Below are positions 13,301 to 21,668 of a DNA stretch of 64,000 nt, piece by piece (positions within the stretch are counted from its first letter, which is position 1; every line of letters starts with the position of its first letter). The position numbers and the translations under genes were made by a program. The DNA comes from Flabesymbios commensalis (lineage: Eukaryota > Annelida > Polychaeta > Terebellida > Flabelligeridae). Below the pieces are notes generated by a model, which worked only from the letters and a program-made list of their open reading frames with translations, ran no database searches and was not told where the DNA came from. The DNA lies in NCBI GenBank assembly GCA_964017125.1, contig OZ024915.1, forward strand, positions 17,460,773-17,524,772. Direction: 5' to 3'.

Positions 13301-16300
13301 CATCCTCATTAAACGTATATACTCTTGTCACATTTTGTATGAATATGTATTTTTATATTATCATTATATTATATAAAAATATCAAGGAGTATATGCGTTG
13401 TCCATAAAAAAGATAATCTTTTTCAGACCCATAGCAATTGCTCATGCAAAATGATTAATTACATGAAAAAATTGGCTTATTGGGAGATCGCCCTTGAAGA
13501 TCGACGTTTTTTCAGGGTGACTGCATTGACAATGATGGATGATTTTTATAGTGTAATTTCATGAATTTACAAGGCTATACACCTGCCATTGTAAATGATG
13601 CAGCTCTGGGGTATGCCCAAAGTAATAACACCCAAAACCTCTCATGGTAGCCCAGGTGATGCTGTTCTGGAGTATATGTATGAAAAACACAAATAAAACA
13701 CTACATATCAATCAATCATTCACTGAAATCAGTCAGCTAGACTACCGCGTCAAACGAAATCACGAAACGAACCTATTCAGATTTAAAAAAATAATAATAA
13801 GATTACTATTCATGTTGCATAATATATAGGTGTAGAACTAGTTTTTTTGACAACGTATCTAGCGTCCAACGTTATGATATAGCTTCGAATGTGATCCAAA
13901 AGTACCACGTAAATATATGGGTTTACATGTACATCGTTTACAGGAGAATGACATGGATGATAAAGGCGAAGATACAGCAGCCACCAAGATCCAGGCTAAC
14001 TATAAAGGCTACAGAACAAGGCAACAGCTGAAAGAGAAGCAGGATAAGGTAAAAAAAATAATCCCACGTGGTATTAAGTAGTGGTAGATGACTAAAATGA
14101 TGATGTCAAAATCACGAGAAAATTCCATTTTGAACAAAGTGACTTCACATTCCTTAAAACCCTATAAGCCTTCACGATACTTTAAAGCATCATTTCGCAT
14201 CTCTGAAGAATGACTCAATTTCCTGAAAACCTAGTGGTTTTAGAACGAAAATTTTCATGGAACTGTTTTGAAAATAACAGTATATATTTTTCATTTGTCT
14301 CCCACCTCAAGTCATCTTCAGCCACTACAAGTCGATAATTGCGACAGCAATTCGCGACTTGTAGTGCATGAAGATGACAATGGTAAATTCAGGCTTGAAA
14401 GGGTTAATAGTCTGATGAGTCGCATATTTATATGTCTAAATGAACTTCTTCAACCCATGTCTTAAGCCGATCCCAGCACTGCAAGAGTTAACCCTTGATC
14501 TGCCGGGATCGTATACACTTGTTTTTCAACATATTTTTAAATATATTTTGAACATGTTAAAGATAAAACGTGACATTTCAAAATCGTTGATCCTAATTTT
14601 GTCAAATCTGAATTTTTGCCAATTAAATACTAATTAAATAATTCAGCAGTTAAAAGGTTTGATCGAATACATTTAGTTTGGAGGATCTAGATTTTTTTTT
14701 AAATCAAAAAATATTTCTCGTCATTTAAAGCTGGAAATTGCGTTAGCAATTCCATCTTCAAATGAATGAAAAGATTTAAAAAAAAAATCAGCAGCAGACG
14801 GGTCAAAAGTATTGGCTCGTCATTTTGTCAAGTGTCTTTCAACATACTATATTTATTTTTCGGGTGGTAAAGCGATATATAATCATGTTTATTGCAGGTC
14901 GTCTTGTATAGTTGTATGTATTCCAGAGACCCTTTTTCATAATGTACTGAATTGGTTGTGAATTGACAAAGCTAGAAAATATTTTAGATTGCTACTTGAA
15001 CGTCATTGCAACGTTTAAATACAGATTTCCTGCTTCATTATATAGCTGAGAATAAAATATACTGTGTAATTATTACTCAATATTTTTTTTATTGTAGAAA
15101 CCTAAATAAACTTTAAAAGAACGTTGGTAGAAACACGGTAGTATTATATTAAATGTATAACAGAAAAACAAATATGAAGCTGCCACTAAAATACAGGCCA
15201 ATTACAGAGTGTTTAGGACAAGAAACAACTGAAAGAACAAAAAAATGAGGTAGACAAGACACTAAAAGAAGTGTGCTTTATAATGGGATAAATATTATAT
15301 TTAACAGTTCAACCCCCAGAACACTGATGTCGACGACATTACACATCACATTTTGTATTTTTATTAGCACATGTATAACCATTTGTTTAAAATAAGATAC
15401 ATCTTAAAACACTAATATATTTTGGGAGTTACATTTCTCTCATCCCCTAAATTGTCTGTCACAGACACTTGAAGCACCGCGATACCATCTTTCACCCTTA
15501 CAGTGCGGGGATCGACTTTAGTTGTCAGAATCTGAGGTCTGTCGTCTAAAGTCTTTCCCCACACTATAAGAGTAAAAATATTTATAATGGTCGTAGACCC
15601 ATAACATAGGTATTAAAATGAATCGGAAAGAGCTAACTAAGACATTTATGATGATTTCAAATTGAAAAAGAGCCTTTGATCACCATGGTTTATGCAAAAT
15701 TTGTCAGCGCTTTAAGTTAAACAGAATAACTCAGATTTCGAGTCGTTAACCGTTTTATGAATAACTGACTATGTATACGTCTAACGGTTAGTTCTATTAC
15801 TAATAAATACATAAGATATCTAAGAATTCGAACTATGTGGTATTTTCTACTATCATAAAAGTTTCTCACTTTTCAGTGGTTGTAAGATTAAGCATATTTC
15901 TGCCATAGCAAATATTTCATATTTATCCAAATCTACTATTTTCAAGGGTTACGAGTATTAGCTCGTCATTTTGTTGTCTTCAAACACACTATGTTTATTT
16001 TTCGGGTACTAAATCAACAATCAAGTTTATTGCAGGTTGTCTTTTATAAGTGTATGCATTCCACAGACCCGTTTTCATAATGTACTGAATAATTGGTTGT
16101 GAATTGACAAAGCAAAGATAATTTAGATTGCTTATTGAATGTAACTTTAAATTCAGATTTCCTGCTTCACTATGTGGATTAGGCCTACACAGTATTTTTA
16201 GGCCTACACAGTATTTTTGAATTACAGAATTTTAGAAACCTAAATATACTTGAAAAAACGTTGGTGGAAACATGGTAGTATGCTAATATTAGGACAACAC

Positions 16301-17568
16301 TGTACATTTTGTATAACTAACGTTTACAGAACAACAAATCTGAAGCTGCCACTAAAATACAGGCCAATTACAGAGGGTTTAGGACGAGAAAGCAACTGAA
16401 AGAAAATAATAATCAGCATAACAAATCTGAAGCTAATGAGCAGAACAAATCTGAAGCTAATGAGCAGAACAAATCTGAAGCTAACGAACAGAACAAATCT
16501 GAAGCTGCCACTAAAATTCAGGCCAATTACAGAGGGTTTAGAACGAGAAAACAACTGAAAGAACAAAATAATGAGGTAGCCAAGACACAGAAAAAAGGGT
16601 GCCTTATAATGTGTGAAAGATTACATTTAACCGTTTTACGAATAACTTGATATGTTAGACTAATGATATGCTGTGTACCTCATATTATAATTCTAACGGC
16701 TGTTCTCTAACACATGATTACGTATGTCATCTAACAATTCAAACTATGTGGTATTTTCGACCAGAATTGCAGTTTTTATTTTGCCGTGGTTATAAGATTA
16801 AGCATGTTACTGCAACAGCAAATATTTAATATTTATTCAAATCTACTAATTTTGTCACCCTGGCAGTAAAGGGTTGCATCCGCTACATTACAAACTGCCA
16901 TTATGTGACCCTTTAACCCTTTCACCACTGAAGCTCGTTTTTATGTGCTGAATGCCATAGCATTCAGCACATAAAAACGGGCTTCAGTGGTGAAAGGGTT
17001 GATATCAAGGTGCCGACGATGTTTGTGTTGAAAATTAACTAGCTTCAAGATTCGCTGTCAAAGATTGAGGTGTGATCTTAAATCGTTTCGTAGATCTACA
17101 AATACGTGTGACCAGGGGCCGGTTTCACCAACTTTAATTGGACTTAAGTCAGTAGGCTTAAGTCAGTCTTAAGCTAACTGATTGGTTGAGACGTGATCAC
17201 GTGTTAATAGTTAAGACAATTTTTTTTACTTAAGTCACACTGGTGAAACCGGGGCCTGGTGTTTGATCTGATCTTAAGTCTTTACTTAGATCTACAATAC
17301 ATGTGACCTGTTGTTTTTTAAGGTCAACGGGAACATTTCCAGTGATTTTTCTTCTGGCATTGTTAATGACAGTTTTGAGGATTCTGATGATGATAAAACA
17401 CCTGTGCAATCACAACTGAATATAGCGGATGAAATATCCAAACTGAAGTCGACAGCAGTTAATGACAAGCGACAGTCATCTGGTAAATCTACGAGCAGTG
17501 TCAGTAGTGTCAGCACTGACGACGACACTGGTCCTGACAATGTCAGTAACTGTGACTTCAGATTATAG
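1198..17568 (+). CDS. DCDC2: DCDC2-like doublecortin domain gene, 3' part (8 exons)
   Basis: The coding exons are 1198-1344, 5548-5736, 6014-6102, 6647-6771, 11992-12678, 13944-14048, 16330-16575 and 17323-17568. They sum to 1834 nt and join in frame into 610 residues plus a stop; the first exon opens with the last base of an arginine codon, so the N-terminus lies upstream of the window. DCX domains bind microtubules, and vertebrate DCDC2 acts at cilia. The order of recognisable blocks matches human DCDC2: the LYTLDGDIID...CYVAVADRFK end of DCX domain 2, then ELPPVVAQRR (human SLPPIVGSRK), then DEGGVFKAKG with TRGAREV and DTQVELPIDQ (human DEGIFKAG, TRGAAEV, DTQVEVPVDQ), then DEEIE. After that it diverges from the human protein into an S/T-P-rich repeat and three IQ motifs. 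Exon phases and splice sites are read directly; the orthology rests on remembered family sequence. Microtubule and calmodulin binding are inferred. Confidence 0.9.
1612..1787. mobile_element. two decayed MITE family A copies
   Basis: 1612-1695 runs CCCAG to CTGGG with core GCCGTCTGCGATGTCGGCCC. 1723-1787 is a short copy, CCCAACAAACAAGACG to CGTCTCTTGTTTGCTGGG. Confidence 0.7.
2427..2605. repeat. GATCCGGATYACGATC-rich repeat
   Basis: Multiple direct and inverted GATCCGGATTACGATC words; probably a decayed palindromic element in the 1344-5548 intron. Confidence 0.5.
2640..2748. mobile_element. MITE family D core
   Basis: Hairpin CATCCACTACAAGTCGAGAA / GCGGCTTGTAGTGGATG around a short loop. The outer parts are lost. 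Confidence 0.75.
2750..3555 (+). other. intron sequence without recognisable feature
   Basis: AT-rich, with a C-rich run near 3503. No exon, repeat family or coding frame is supported. Confidence 0.4.
3560..3770. mobile_element. piggyBac-like MITE family C
   Basis: Runs from ACGCTGAATTTGTTTTGG to a GTGGTGAAAGGGTTAA end, with a degraded central hairpin CACGTCTGAAACTGACGTC. Confidence 0.7.
4027..4110. repeat. hairpin
   Basis: TACTGCTCTGCAAAGC and AAAAGGCAG are mirrored by CTGCCTTTTGGCTTTGCAC and GAGTAC around a TTGTAA loop. A palindromic element of unknown family. Confidence 0.65.
4238..4470. mobile_element. two partial MITE family A copies
   Basis: 4238-4325 has core GCCCAGCGTCGCAGACGG, and 4406-4470 has core GGTCCAACGTCTACGAC. 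Ends are eroded. Confidence 0.65.
4855..5206. mobile_element. piggyBac-like MITE family B
   Basis: Starts AACCCTTAAAGCGCTAAATT, has the CACAACTTCAA hairpin with CTCGCTACCGCGA, and ends AAGGGTTAA. It shares its terminal TTAA (5203-5206) with the next element. Confidence 0.8.
5203..5439. mobile_element. piggyBac-like MITE family B, reversed
   Basis: TTAACTCTTTGCCTGCCGAT at the left and CACTTTAAGGGTTAA at the right, with the family hairpin at about 5350-5405. It abuts the previous copy at one TTAA. Confidence 0.85.
5548..5736 (+). CDS. DCDC2: DCDC2-like exon: linker after DCX domain 2
   Basis: The acceptor is CAG at 5545-5547 and the donor GTAAGT starts at 5737. The exon begins RYTELPPVVAQRRGRR, which parallels the SLPPIVGSRK linker of vertebrate DCDC2. 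The rest is basic, rich in Q, R, S and T, and probably disordered. The correct frame is the one phased by the preceding exon; two other frames are also open across much of the exon. Downstream, 5741-5830 in the intron repeats part of this exon in diverged form (GGCTCCACGGACCGCAGCC versus AGGCTCCATGTACCGCAGCC), which suggests a local duplication. Confidence 0.8.
6014..6102 (+). CDS. DCDC2: DCDC2-like exon: basic linker
   Basis: The acceptor is AACAG ending at 6013 and the donor is GTAAGT at 6103. In phase it reads NQRKDDGVFHAKPIKYKRSS followed by a short charged stretch. A second AG four bases inside would break the frame, so the outer one is chosen. The exon ends one base into an aspartate codon completed by the next exon. 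Confidence 0.8.
6233..6620. repeat. nested MITE D / exon-start repeat in DCDC2-like intron
   Basis: The MITE D flank (CATTTTCATGTAACTA, CCACCCACTTCAAGT) occurs at about 6280, 6350 and 6485. Between copies lie partial copies of the acceptor and start of exon 6647. The last unit includes an intact D hairpin (6545-6608). Confidence 0.75.
6434..6468 (+). pseudogene. partial copy of exon 6647 start with acceptor
   Basis: TTTCAGACGAAGGGGGGAGT followed by ATTAAAAACTAAGGGAGG matches the acceptor and first bases of the exon at 6647 with small changes. It would shift frame if used. Confidence 0.75.
6647..6771 (+). CDS. DCDC2: DCDC2-like exon: conserved DEGxFKA block
   Basis: The acceptor TTTCAG ends at 6646 and the donor GTAAGA begins at 6772. 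It encodes DEGGVFKAKGGQRATRGAR and then DTQVELPIDQVEAEEVE. This is the most diagnostic similarity to vertebrate DCDC2 outside the DCX domains. It ends in phase 0. A truncated copy of its first 35 bases and acceptor lies upstream at 6434-6468. Confidence 0.9.
6893..7095. mobile_element. long hairpin MITE family F
   Basis: Ends TTAAAGGTGATCTATCACCC and its exact complement. The inner arms (CCTTATATGGGGTGATTGGC) pair around GAGGGTCACATG. Half a copy lies at 59378-59476. Confidence 0.9.
7593..7873. mobile_element. two MITE family A copies
   Basis: 7593-7697 has core GCCCATCGTCTACAACGACGG. 7764-7873 has ends CCCAGTGAACACG and CTACTGG with core GGTCCAACGACGCAGACC. Confidence 0.7.
8661..8869. mobile_element. 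piggyBac-like MITE family B
   Basis: Perfect hairpin TTCCACCCAGTTGAAGTTGT / ACAACTTCAACTGGGTGGAA, then the family body to ATCAGCAGACAAAGGGTTAA. Confidence 0.85.
8876..9192. mobile_element. MITE A fragment, MITE B core, MITE A hairpin
   Basis: 8876-8956 is half a family A copy. 9013-9068 is a B-type hairpin with GAATTTGTG / CACAAATTC arms. 9103-9192 is a short A hairpin whose arms meet at GTTGGTCCGGCATTGTACC. Confidence 0.7.
9883..10062. mobile_element. piggyBac-like MITE family C
   Basis: TTAACCCTATGCAAATCAAA to CACATTGGGTGGGTTAA, with hairpin GACTTTTGACGTCAGATTAC. Shorter than most copies. Confidence 0.7.
10146..10166 (+). CDS. possible alternative terminal exon of DCDC2-like gene
   Basis: After TGTTGTTCAG the phase-0 reading is DEVETC then TGA, resembling the DEEIET start of the exon at 11992. 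It could be an alternative last exon or a decayed exon copy; the evidence is thin. Confidence 0.25.
   Translation, partial: DEVETC
10503..10705. repeat. 51-bp tandem repeat
   Basis: CATTGTTTAAACCC-type starts lie at 10503, 10541, 10591, 10642 and 10693, so the period is about 51 with one shortened unit. Each unit continues with a GATCTCAGACTCGAGAACGA-like stretch. Both strands show open frames only because of the repeat. Confidence 0.85.
10850..11500 (+). other. DCDC2-like intron, weak local repeats
   Basis: TACGAAGCTCATTT and TTAGATAAGA words recur three times at 11030-11170. No exon is supported. Confidence 0.4.
11506..11615. mobile_element. MITE family A
   Basis: CCCAGCAAGCACGAGACATT to CGACTTGGG, with core GGCCACCGTCGCAGACGG and TA near both ends. 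Confidence 0.8.
11992..12678 (+). CDS. DCDC2: DCDC2-like exon: S/T-P-rich tail with SREPTPVEK array
   Basis: The exon starts after ACAG at 11991 in phase 0 with DEEIETDNQ, matching the acidic DEEED run that follows the same block in human DCDC2. It ends at CAG 12678 before GTTAGT. The first 115 or so residues are Lys/Ser/Pro-rich. From 12340 to about 12660, roughly twelve 9-residue units follow (SREPTPVEK and variants), encoded by a 27-bp minisatellite. Each unit carries a TP site, a possible target of proline-directed kinases. The stretch should be disordered, and the array length is likely to vary between individuals. No such array is known to me in vertebrate DCDC2. Confidence 0.9.
12340..12660 (+). 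repeat. coding minisatellite, 27-bp unit (about 12 copies)
   Basis: In-frame tandem units encode PREPTPAES, LREPTPAEQ, SREPTMAGK, SREPTPVEK and close variants, ending with SREATPVED and QRESTPAPR. The central units are nearly identical at the DNA level, indicating recent expansion by slippage or unequal exchange, while the outer units have drifted. Confidence 0.9.
12818..12890. mobile_element. MITE family B core
   Basis: Hairpin ACTTGAAGTTGTGGATCGCG / CACAACTTCAAGTGG and a short AAAGGGTT end. Confidence 0.75.
12890..13943 (+). other. DCDC2-like intron
   Basis: Apart from the SINE-like tail at 13084-13161, nothing is recognised. Confidence 0.4.
13084..13161 (+). mobile_element. SINE-like family U, 3' fragment
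   Basis: CCTTTTGTGCCGAAAAAGTGACGTAAAGC-like sequence and a TACTACTACTAC tail match the 3' end of the copies at 27.8 and 35.1 kb. It lies in the DCDC2-like intron between 12678 and 13944. Confidence 0.65.
13944..14048 (+). CDS. DCDC2: DCDC2-like exon: IQ motif 1
   Basis: This phase-0 exon of 35 codons lies between TTACAG and GTAAAA. It encodes ENDMDDKGEDTAATKIQAN and then YKGYRTRQQLKEKQDK. IQANYKGYRTRQQL fits the IQ consensus (I-Q-x3-K/R-G-x3-R-x2-hydrophobic), a binding site for calmodulin or EF-hand light chains. Confidence 0.9.
14157..14407. mobile_element. piggyBac-like MITE family D
   Basis: AACCCTATAAGCCTTCACGA to TTCAGGCTTGAAAGGGTTAA, with hairpin CCACTACAAGTCGATAATTG. Confidence 0.8.
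14487..14805. mobile_element. piggyBac-like MITE family G
   Basis: TTAACCCTTGATCTGCCGGG at the left, GCAGCAGACGGGTCAA at the right, and core GCTGGAAATTGCGTTAGCAA. Confidence 0.75.
15164..15249 (+). pseudogene. dead duplicate of the IQ-motif exon
   Basis: The segment reads KYEAATKIQANYRVFRTR, followed by a stop caused by a one-base loss relative to the functional exon at 16330. It keeps an upstream AG and a downstream GGTAGAC donor-like site like the live copy. It sits inside a tandem intron-plus-exon duplication (14812-15957 versus 15958-16858). Inclusion would truncate the protein, so it is probably skipped. Confidence 0.8.
15493..15720. mobile_element. piggyBac-like MITE family C inside tandem duplicate
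   Basis: CACCCTTACAGTGCGGGGAT to CAGCGCTTTAAGTTAA. Present only in copy 1 of the IQ-exon duplication. Confidence 0.8.
16330..16575 (+). CDS. DCDC2: DCDC2-like exon: IQ motifs 2 and 3
   Basis: This 82-codon, phase-0 exon holds two identical IQ motifs (ATKIQANYRGFRTRKQLKE) separated by NKSEANEQ repeats encoded by a 24-bp unit. The mirror structure indicates internal duplication of the motif plus linker. It lies in copy 2 of the tandem duplication around it. Acceptor TTTACAG ends at 16329; donor GTAGCC begins at 16576. Confidence 0.9.
16913..17002. mobile_element. piggyBac-like MITE family E
   Basis: An 82-bp near-perfect palindrome, CCCTTTCACCACTGAAGC to its complement, meeting at GAATGCCATAGCATTC. 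Flanked by TTAA and TTGA. Two differences from the copy at 38.3 kb. Confidence 0.9.
17113..17259. mobile_element. GGGGCCGGTTTCACC inverted-repeat element
   Basis: CAGGGGCCGGTTTCACCAA and TGGTGAAACCGGGGCCTGG are inverted. The inside has GGACTTAAGTCAGTAGGCTT words. It sits just before the last DCDC2-like exon. Confidence 0.85.
17323..17568 (+). CDS. DCDC2: DCDC2-like terminal coding exon
   Basis: The acceptor TTTTAAG ends at 17322; phase 0 is kept and TAG ends at 17568. It encodes an acidic, serine-rich tail (DSFEDSDDDKTPVQSQ, then SSGKSTSSVSSVSTDDDTG). No domain is recognised. The 3' UTR follows directly. Confidence 0.85.
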   Translation, partial: VNGNISSDFSSGIVNDSFEDSDDDKTPVQSQLNIADEISKLKSTAVNDKRQSSGKSTSSVSSVSTDDDTGPDNVSNCDFRL

Positions 17569-18145
17569 CCACAGGTTGGCTGTAGGTGAGACAGAAAGGC
17601 CTGTCACCTCGTACATGTATTCGTGTAGTTATTTGACTATTTTTTGACAATTCTGATTTTGTTTCGGATCATACTGTACTTATTTGGTTTATTTTGAGCA
17701 TCATACTTCTTGTCTTGTCAGCAATACTACAGCGAGAGCATGTACATCCATGTGTTTTTCTGACATAAACGACGTTTCTTGGATATATTATTCTGTTTTG
17801 CTGATGTGACGATGTGTTCATAGCTAGAATAATCAATATTTTTTAGGAGGGATTGGTCAAACTTGATAGAAAGGCTGTTGACCTTCGATCATATGATGAC
17901 CGATTGGTGTTTTGTATGCGCATTTTTTGTGATATTAGTCATGCATGACCAGGATTTTGACAAACATGTTCAAAACGATTTTTTCTACTTTTTGTCTTCT
18001 AGTTTTGACAAGACAACACTTCATAGAATCATTGCATTTAGCATGATTGTAGACTGCATTTTCTTCTATTAATCTGATGTTAATATGACTTATTTTTGTG
18101 TGTGGTGTTTTTTAATCAAATAAAGTGAATATTGCACGGGTAATT
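17569..18145 (+). other. 3' UTR of the DCDC2-like gene
   Basis: The sequence after the stop has no open frame of interest. AATAAA at 18119-18124 is the first canonical poly(A) signal suitably placed after the stop, so cleavage is expected around 18140. Confidence 0.6.
18119..18124 (+). terminator. poly(A) signal AATAAA
   Basis: Canonical hexamer about 550 bases after the DCDC2-like stop codon, followed by a T/G-containing stretch. Confidence 0.55.
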
Positions 18146-18397
18146 TTCTGTAATGTATCAGAAAAAGCAAAAGGATGTCAAGCATCAAATTGTATTGAAT
18201 GACTTAAGTAAATAGGCTTAAAAATCGTAGCCACTTCTCTTGTAATCAGTACAAATATACTTTCTAGTGACTCAGTAAATTAGTTTAGAACTTATCAGTT
18301 TTAACACTGCTAAGACCATATATACATTTTAAAAATTAACTGATAATGATCAATTTTTTTGTGCTAGATGCTCAGTTACTAGAGTCATCTCTTTTTT

Positions 18398-18476
18398 AGA
18401 TATAAATACGTTTTGTCGTTTGAAGCTGAAAATTGCATCAGCAATTACAGCTTCAAATGGATGGAAAAAGCAGGGG
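18398..18476. mobile_element. MITE family G core
   Basis: TTTGAAGCTGAAAATTGCAT / AGCAATTACAGCTTCAAATG hairpin. Confidence 0.65.
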
Positions 18477-19205
18477 ACAATTTAGTGGGATCATCGTAGA
18501 GCACGACATCAGATATTCTAATTCTACTTAAAGTGATTTTTTAACTGTGAACGCAATAAATCTACGGGTAGTTAACAAGCACATCACTGTTAGGCTGAAA
18601 GCTCGCCAATATTGCTATAATTGAATTGTAAATGATGACCTTTTATTTTTTACAGTGTTGATTTGGAGTTCAAAGATATGTTTGGTCAAATATTTCTCTG
18701 TTCTCTACTTGTGCAGATTTATTAAAAGTAGCCATGTTTGCATTATGTTTTAGAGCAGAGAAGGGGCATCGGAGGCGACAGTGGAATAAATGACAACAGC
18801 TTGTAATGCTCACTGAAAGATAGAAGTGCAGCCGGTGGGGTGATTGGTGTACAGCAGCCGAGCTCCTAATTACCTTAGAAAAGCGACAACATTGTGTAGA
18901 AGAAAACCAGGATTTGGTAACTACGATAAACATCGGAAAGACAATGAAGATTTGGTTTGTCTGAATATGGAGAGATGGGCAGATTGTCTTTAAAAACGTC
19001 AAACATGAGTCATGGATATTAACAAATCAACCATTTGATTTTCTGAGGCATTTCTTCAATTGTTCGGATATGTCGAAAAAATATACAAAAAAGACATTCT
19101 GATTGTACACTGCTAATGATTTGTCCATTTTAACAGGTATTTTGATGTGACAATATTATTCTTTGAGTACTCTTATATCTCTTCCCTGAATAAAAGTACA
19201 AATCT
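18476..19205. other. no recognisable feature
   Basis: The minus-strand open frame 18670-19002 has no motif, no codon-use signal and no repeat match that I can see. Confidence 0.4.
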
Positions 19206-19207
19206 AG

Positions 19208-19530
19208 TGGATTGTTTGTCCCAATGTTGTTTTGATGTTGGCCAGAATTGTAAACGCTGGCCCAACTTTAAAACAACGTTACAGGAGCTCTGGTTGCTGT
19301 CAAAAAGAAAAGCTGTAAATAAATCGGTTTAAAAGGAAAGTGAAATCACACTAAATTTTAATAGGTGCTATCTGTTAATACGTTATTTTTATATGCACAA
19401 CCAACACACATTCCTAGTGAGACCAAGCAAACACAAGTCGTTGGCCCAATGTTGGTTTAATGCTGGTCCGCCGTCTACTCCGCTAGCTCAACATTAGAAC
19501 AACACTGTCAACGCCTGATGTTTGTTGGGG
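19208..19530. mobile_element. MITE family A fragment and full copy
   Basis: 19208-19290 is a partial copy. 19423-19530 runs CCAAGCAAACACAAGTCG to TGATGTTTGTTGGGG with core GGTCCGCCGTCTACTCCGC. Confidence 0.7.
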
Positions 19531-19899
19531 AAGCAGCCGATCTGAGTCTGTGGTTTGGCTTTGACAAACAGCTGATTGTGTTTAGTGTCATGCTTTAACT
19601 TCCCAACTATAAACATATCTAAACACTTGTCATTCCAAGTACTTACTTATCTACATAAAATATAAACAAATTTGTACTGAGACAGTATTCATACTTTACA
19701 CAATATTATAGCGTTTGTGAGAAAACAGTTATTACTTGCACTATTTATTTTTTAGATCACTGGTTGAGAAGCATTTCACTATTTATTTACTATATCACTC
19801 GTTGAGAGTCATTTTAACTTATCCTCGTTATTTATTGTTATGCCAACGAGGATAGATGCACACATCTATTTGAATTATAAAATAATGTGGTGGAATGGG

Positions 19900-19962
19900 C
19901 TCGTCCCTGCTATTAAAGGGCCGTATCCGTCCGATAAGTACCTTTAATAGCGAAGGGACGAT
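19900..19962. repeat. hairpin, CGTCCCTGCTATTAAAGG
   Basis: CGTCCCTGCTATTAAAGG is mirrored by CCTTTAATAGCGAAGGGACG around GCCGTATCCGTCCGATAAG. Confidence 0.75.
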
Positions 19963-20647
19963 TGAATTTAATATTATAGCTTAACTTCACGAACTGTGTC
20001 ATAAACTGTATGTCTTCCACCAGTTAGAGCATTATAATAATTTAATTGATGCACTCAAAATATCGCTCCTTTCACATGAAAAGGTGGATCTGCCAGTTTG
20101 TAAAATGGCATATAAACCCTTCCATATCCAAAGGAGTGAAATATTCATATTTTATGTTTTAAGGGCCGTCCAGGATGTTCTTTTTCACGGTGTTTCATAT
20201 AAATATACATCTCTTATGCATTTGAGTTCGTGATTATTAATGTTGGCCCATTAGAACTCTGGTTATTTAGAATTGTATTTACATTGAGGTTATTTATGCC
20301 CACATGGCATATTGCGGATAAACTTTATTTAATGATAATTTAATAAAAAACAGTACTTTTATGTTACATCAAACTAAACAGGCTCACTGTTTTTATTTAG
20401 ATTTAGATCACTGATGTCGACTGTGTTAGACATTCTATGATTTTTACATCACCTGTATATTTATTTGTTAAAAGTAAAATATGTCCTGAAACACTAATAG
20501 ACGTTGGGACTTGAAGTTGACACGTCACATACATTTTCAGTCACTTCAAGGGACGGAAAATTTAAATTGAATAGCTCAGAATTATAGGGTTTTTGTTTTT
20601 AAATCATGATGGTTGTACCAAGTATAGTACTCTTATCTATGACGAGT

Positions 20648-20880
20648 TATTATACCTCACGATGCATTAAAGCATCATTTTACATCCCTGAAAACAAACC
20701 TAATTTTTCTACAACTAAGGGTTTTAGAACGAAAATTTCCATGAAACTGGTTTACCAATACGTGGTAATTTTTTTAATTTTTAAAACACATCAAGTCATC
20801 TTCATATACTACCAGTCGAGAATTGCAGGGGCAATTCGCGGCTTGAAAGACTATGGTAAATTCAGGTTTGAAAGGGTTAA
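20648..20880. mobile_element. piggyBac-like MITE family D
   Basis: CCTCACGATGCATTAAAGCA to CAGGTTTGAAAGGGTTAA, with a decayed hairpin CTACCAGTCGAGAATTG. Confidence 0.8.
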
Positions 20881-21298
20881 ATCGCAAGGGATCACCTGTC
20901 CATGATCACTCTTGTAACAGGTTCTCTTGAAATATAATTTATAACTAGGTGAAAAACGACGCAAGTCGTATTTTGCGTTGTGAAAGTGCCGCTTCCTGCA
21001 TTATCTTACATTATTGTCTGTGATAAAAAATACTGAATCTAATTAGAAATATTATTATACACAAAGAGTTTTGTTGTTTTTTGCACGCATATTTTACGTT
21101 GATCATGTATAGCAAGATATTTAAAGAACTGCAGATTTTATCCTCGCTGTATTATGTATAAATTAAAGGTGAACATGAATTTATGTACGTATTTATTACC
21201 CATAGAGAATGCACGTATTTTTTGCTCCGGGATGTCTTTGTCCTGGTAACAGTACAACATTTTCCATTGTATTTAATTATCTGCACGCTTCGCCCTTC

Positions 21299-21668
21299 CA
21301 TCGATGTTGGTTAATTGTTGTGCCAGCGTCGCAGACGATGGTTCATCGTTAAAACATTGGTGAAGTAATGTTAAAATTGTTCAGATGTTATATAATTATT
21401 TAAAATTACTGTTATTTACAGAATTCCCCTTTGGTAAAGACGTAAGTTGAATGACTTTATCAGAGCGCGCATTACCCTTAAAGTTCTAAATTCAATAATT
21501 TAAATTTTCACCCACCTCGAGTTGTGTATCGCTACCGTGACTCACAACAAGTGGGTGACAATTACTCATATTTATTTAATTTGAGACAAATAATTTGCCA
21601 ATCTTGATGTTTCACACTCATTTCATTCCCAATAACAGTGATTTGATCGGCTAATAAAACGCTCTTGA
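21299..21668. mobile_element. MITE family A fragment and MITE family B
   Basis: 21299-21368 has the A core GCCAGCGTCGCAGACGATGG. 21472-21668 is a B copy with hairpin CACCTCGAGTTGTGTATCGC and the GCTAATAAAACG tail. Confidence 0.7.

Larger units (their letters stand above)
14812..16858 (+). repeat. tandem segmental duplication containing the IQ exon
   Basis: Two direct copies of a roughly 0.9 kb unit abut at 15957/15958. Both start with TTRGCTCGTCATTTTGT and share, in order, an ATTGCAGGT region, a CATAATGTACTGAAT block, an IQ exon, an ACTATGTGGTATTTTC block and a CAAATCTACTA end. Copy 1 is longer because a palindromic MITE (15493-15720) inserted after duplication or was lost from copy 2. Confidence 0.85.

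Noticed and set aside
18670-19002. 110-codon open frame on the minus strand
   Set aside because: No domain, signal peptide or splice context seen, and its length is expected by chance in this much sequence.
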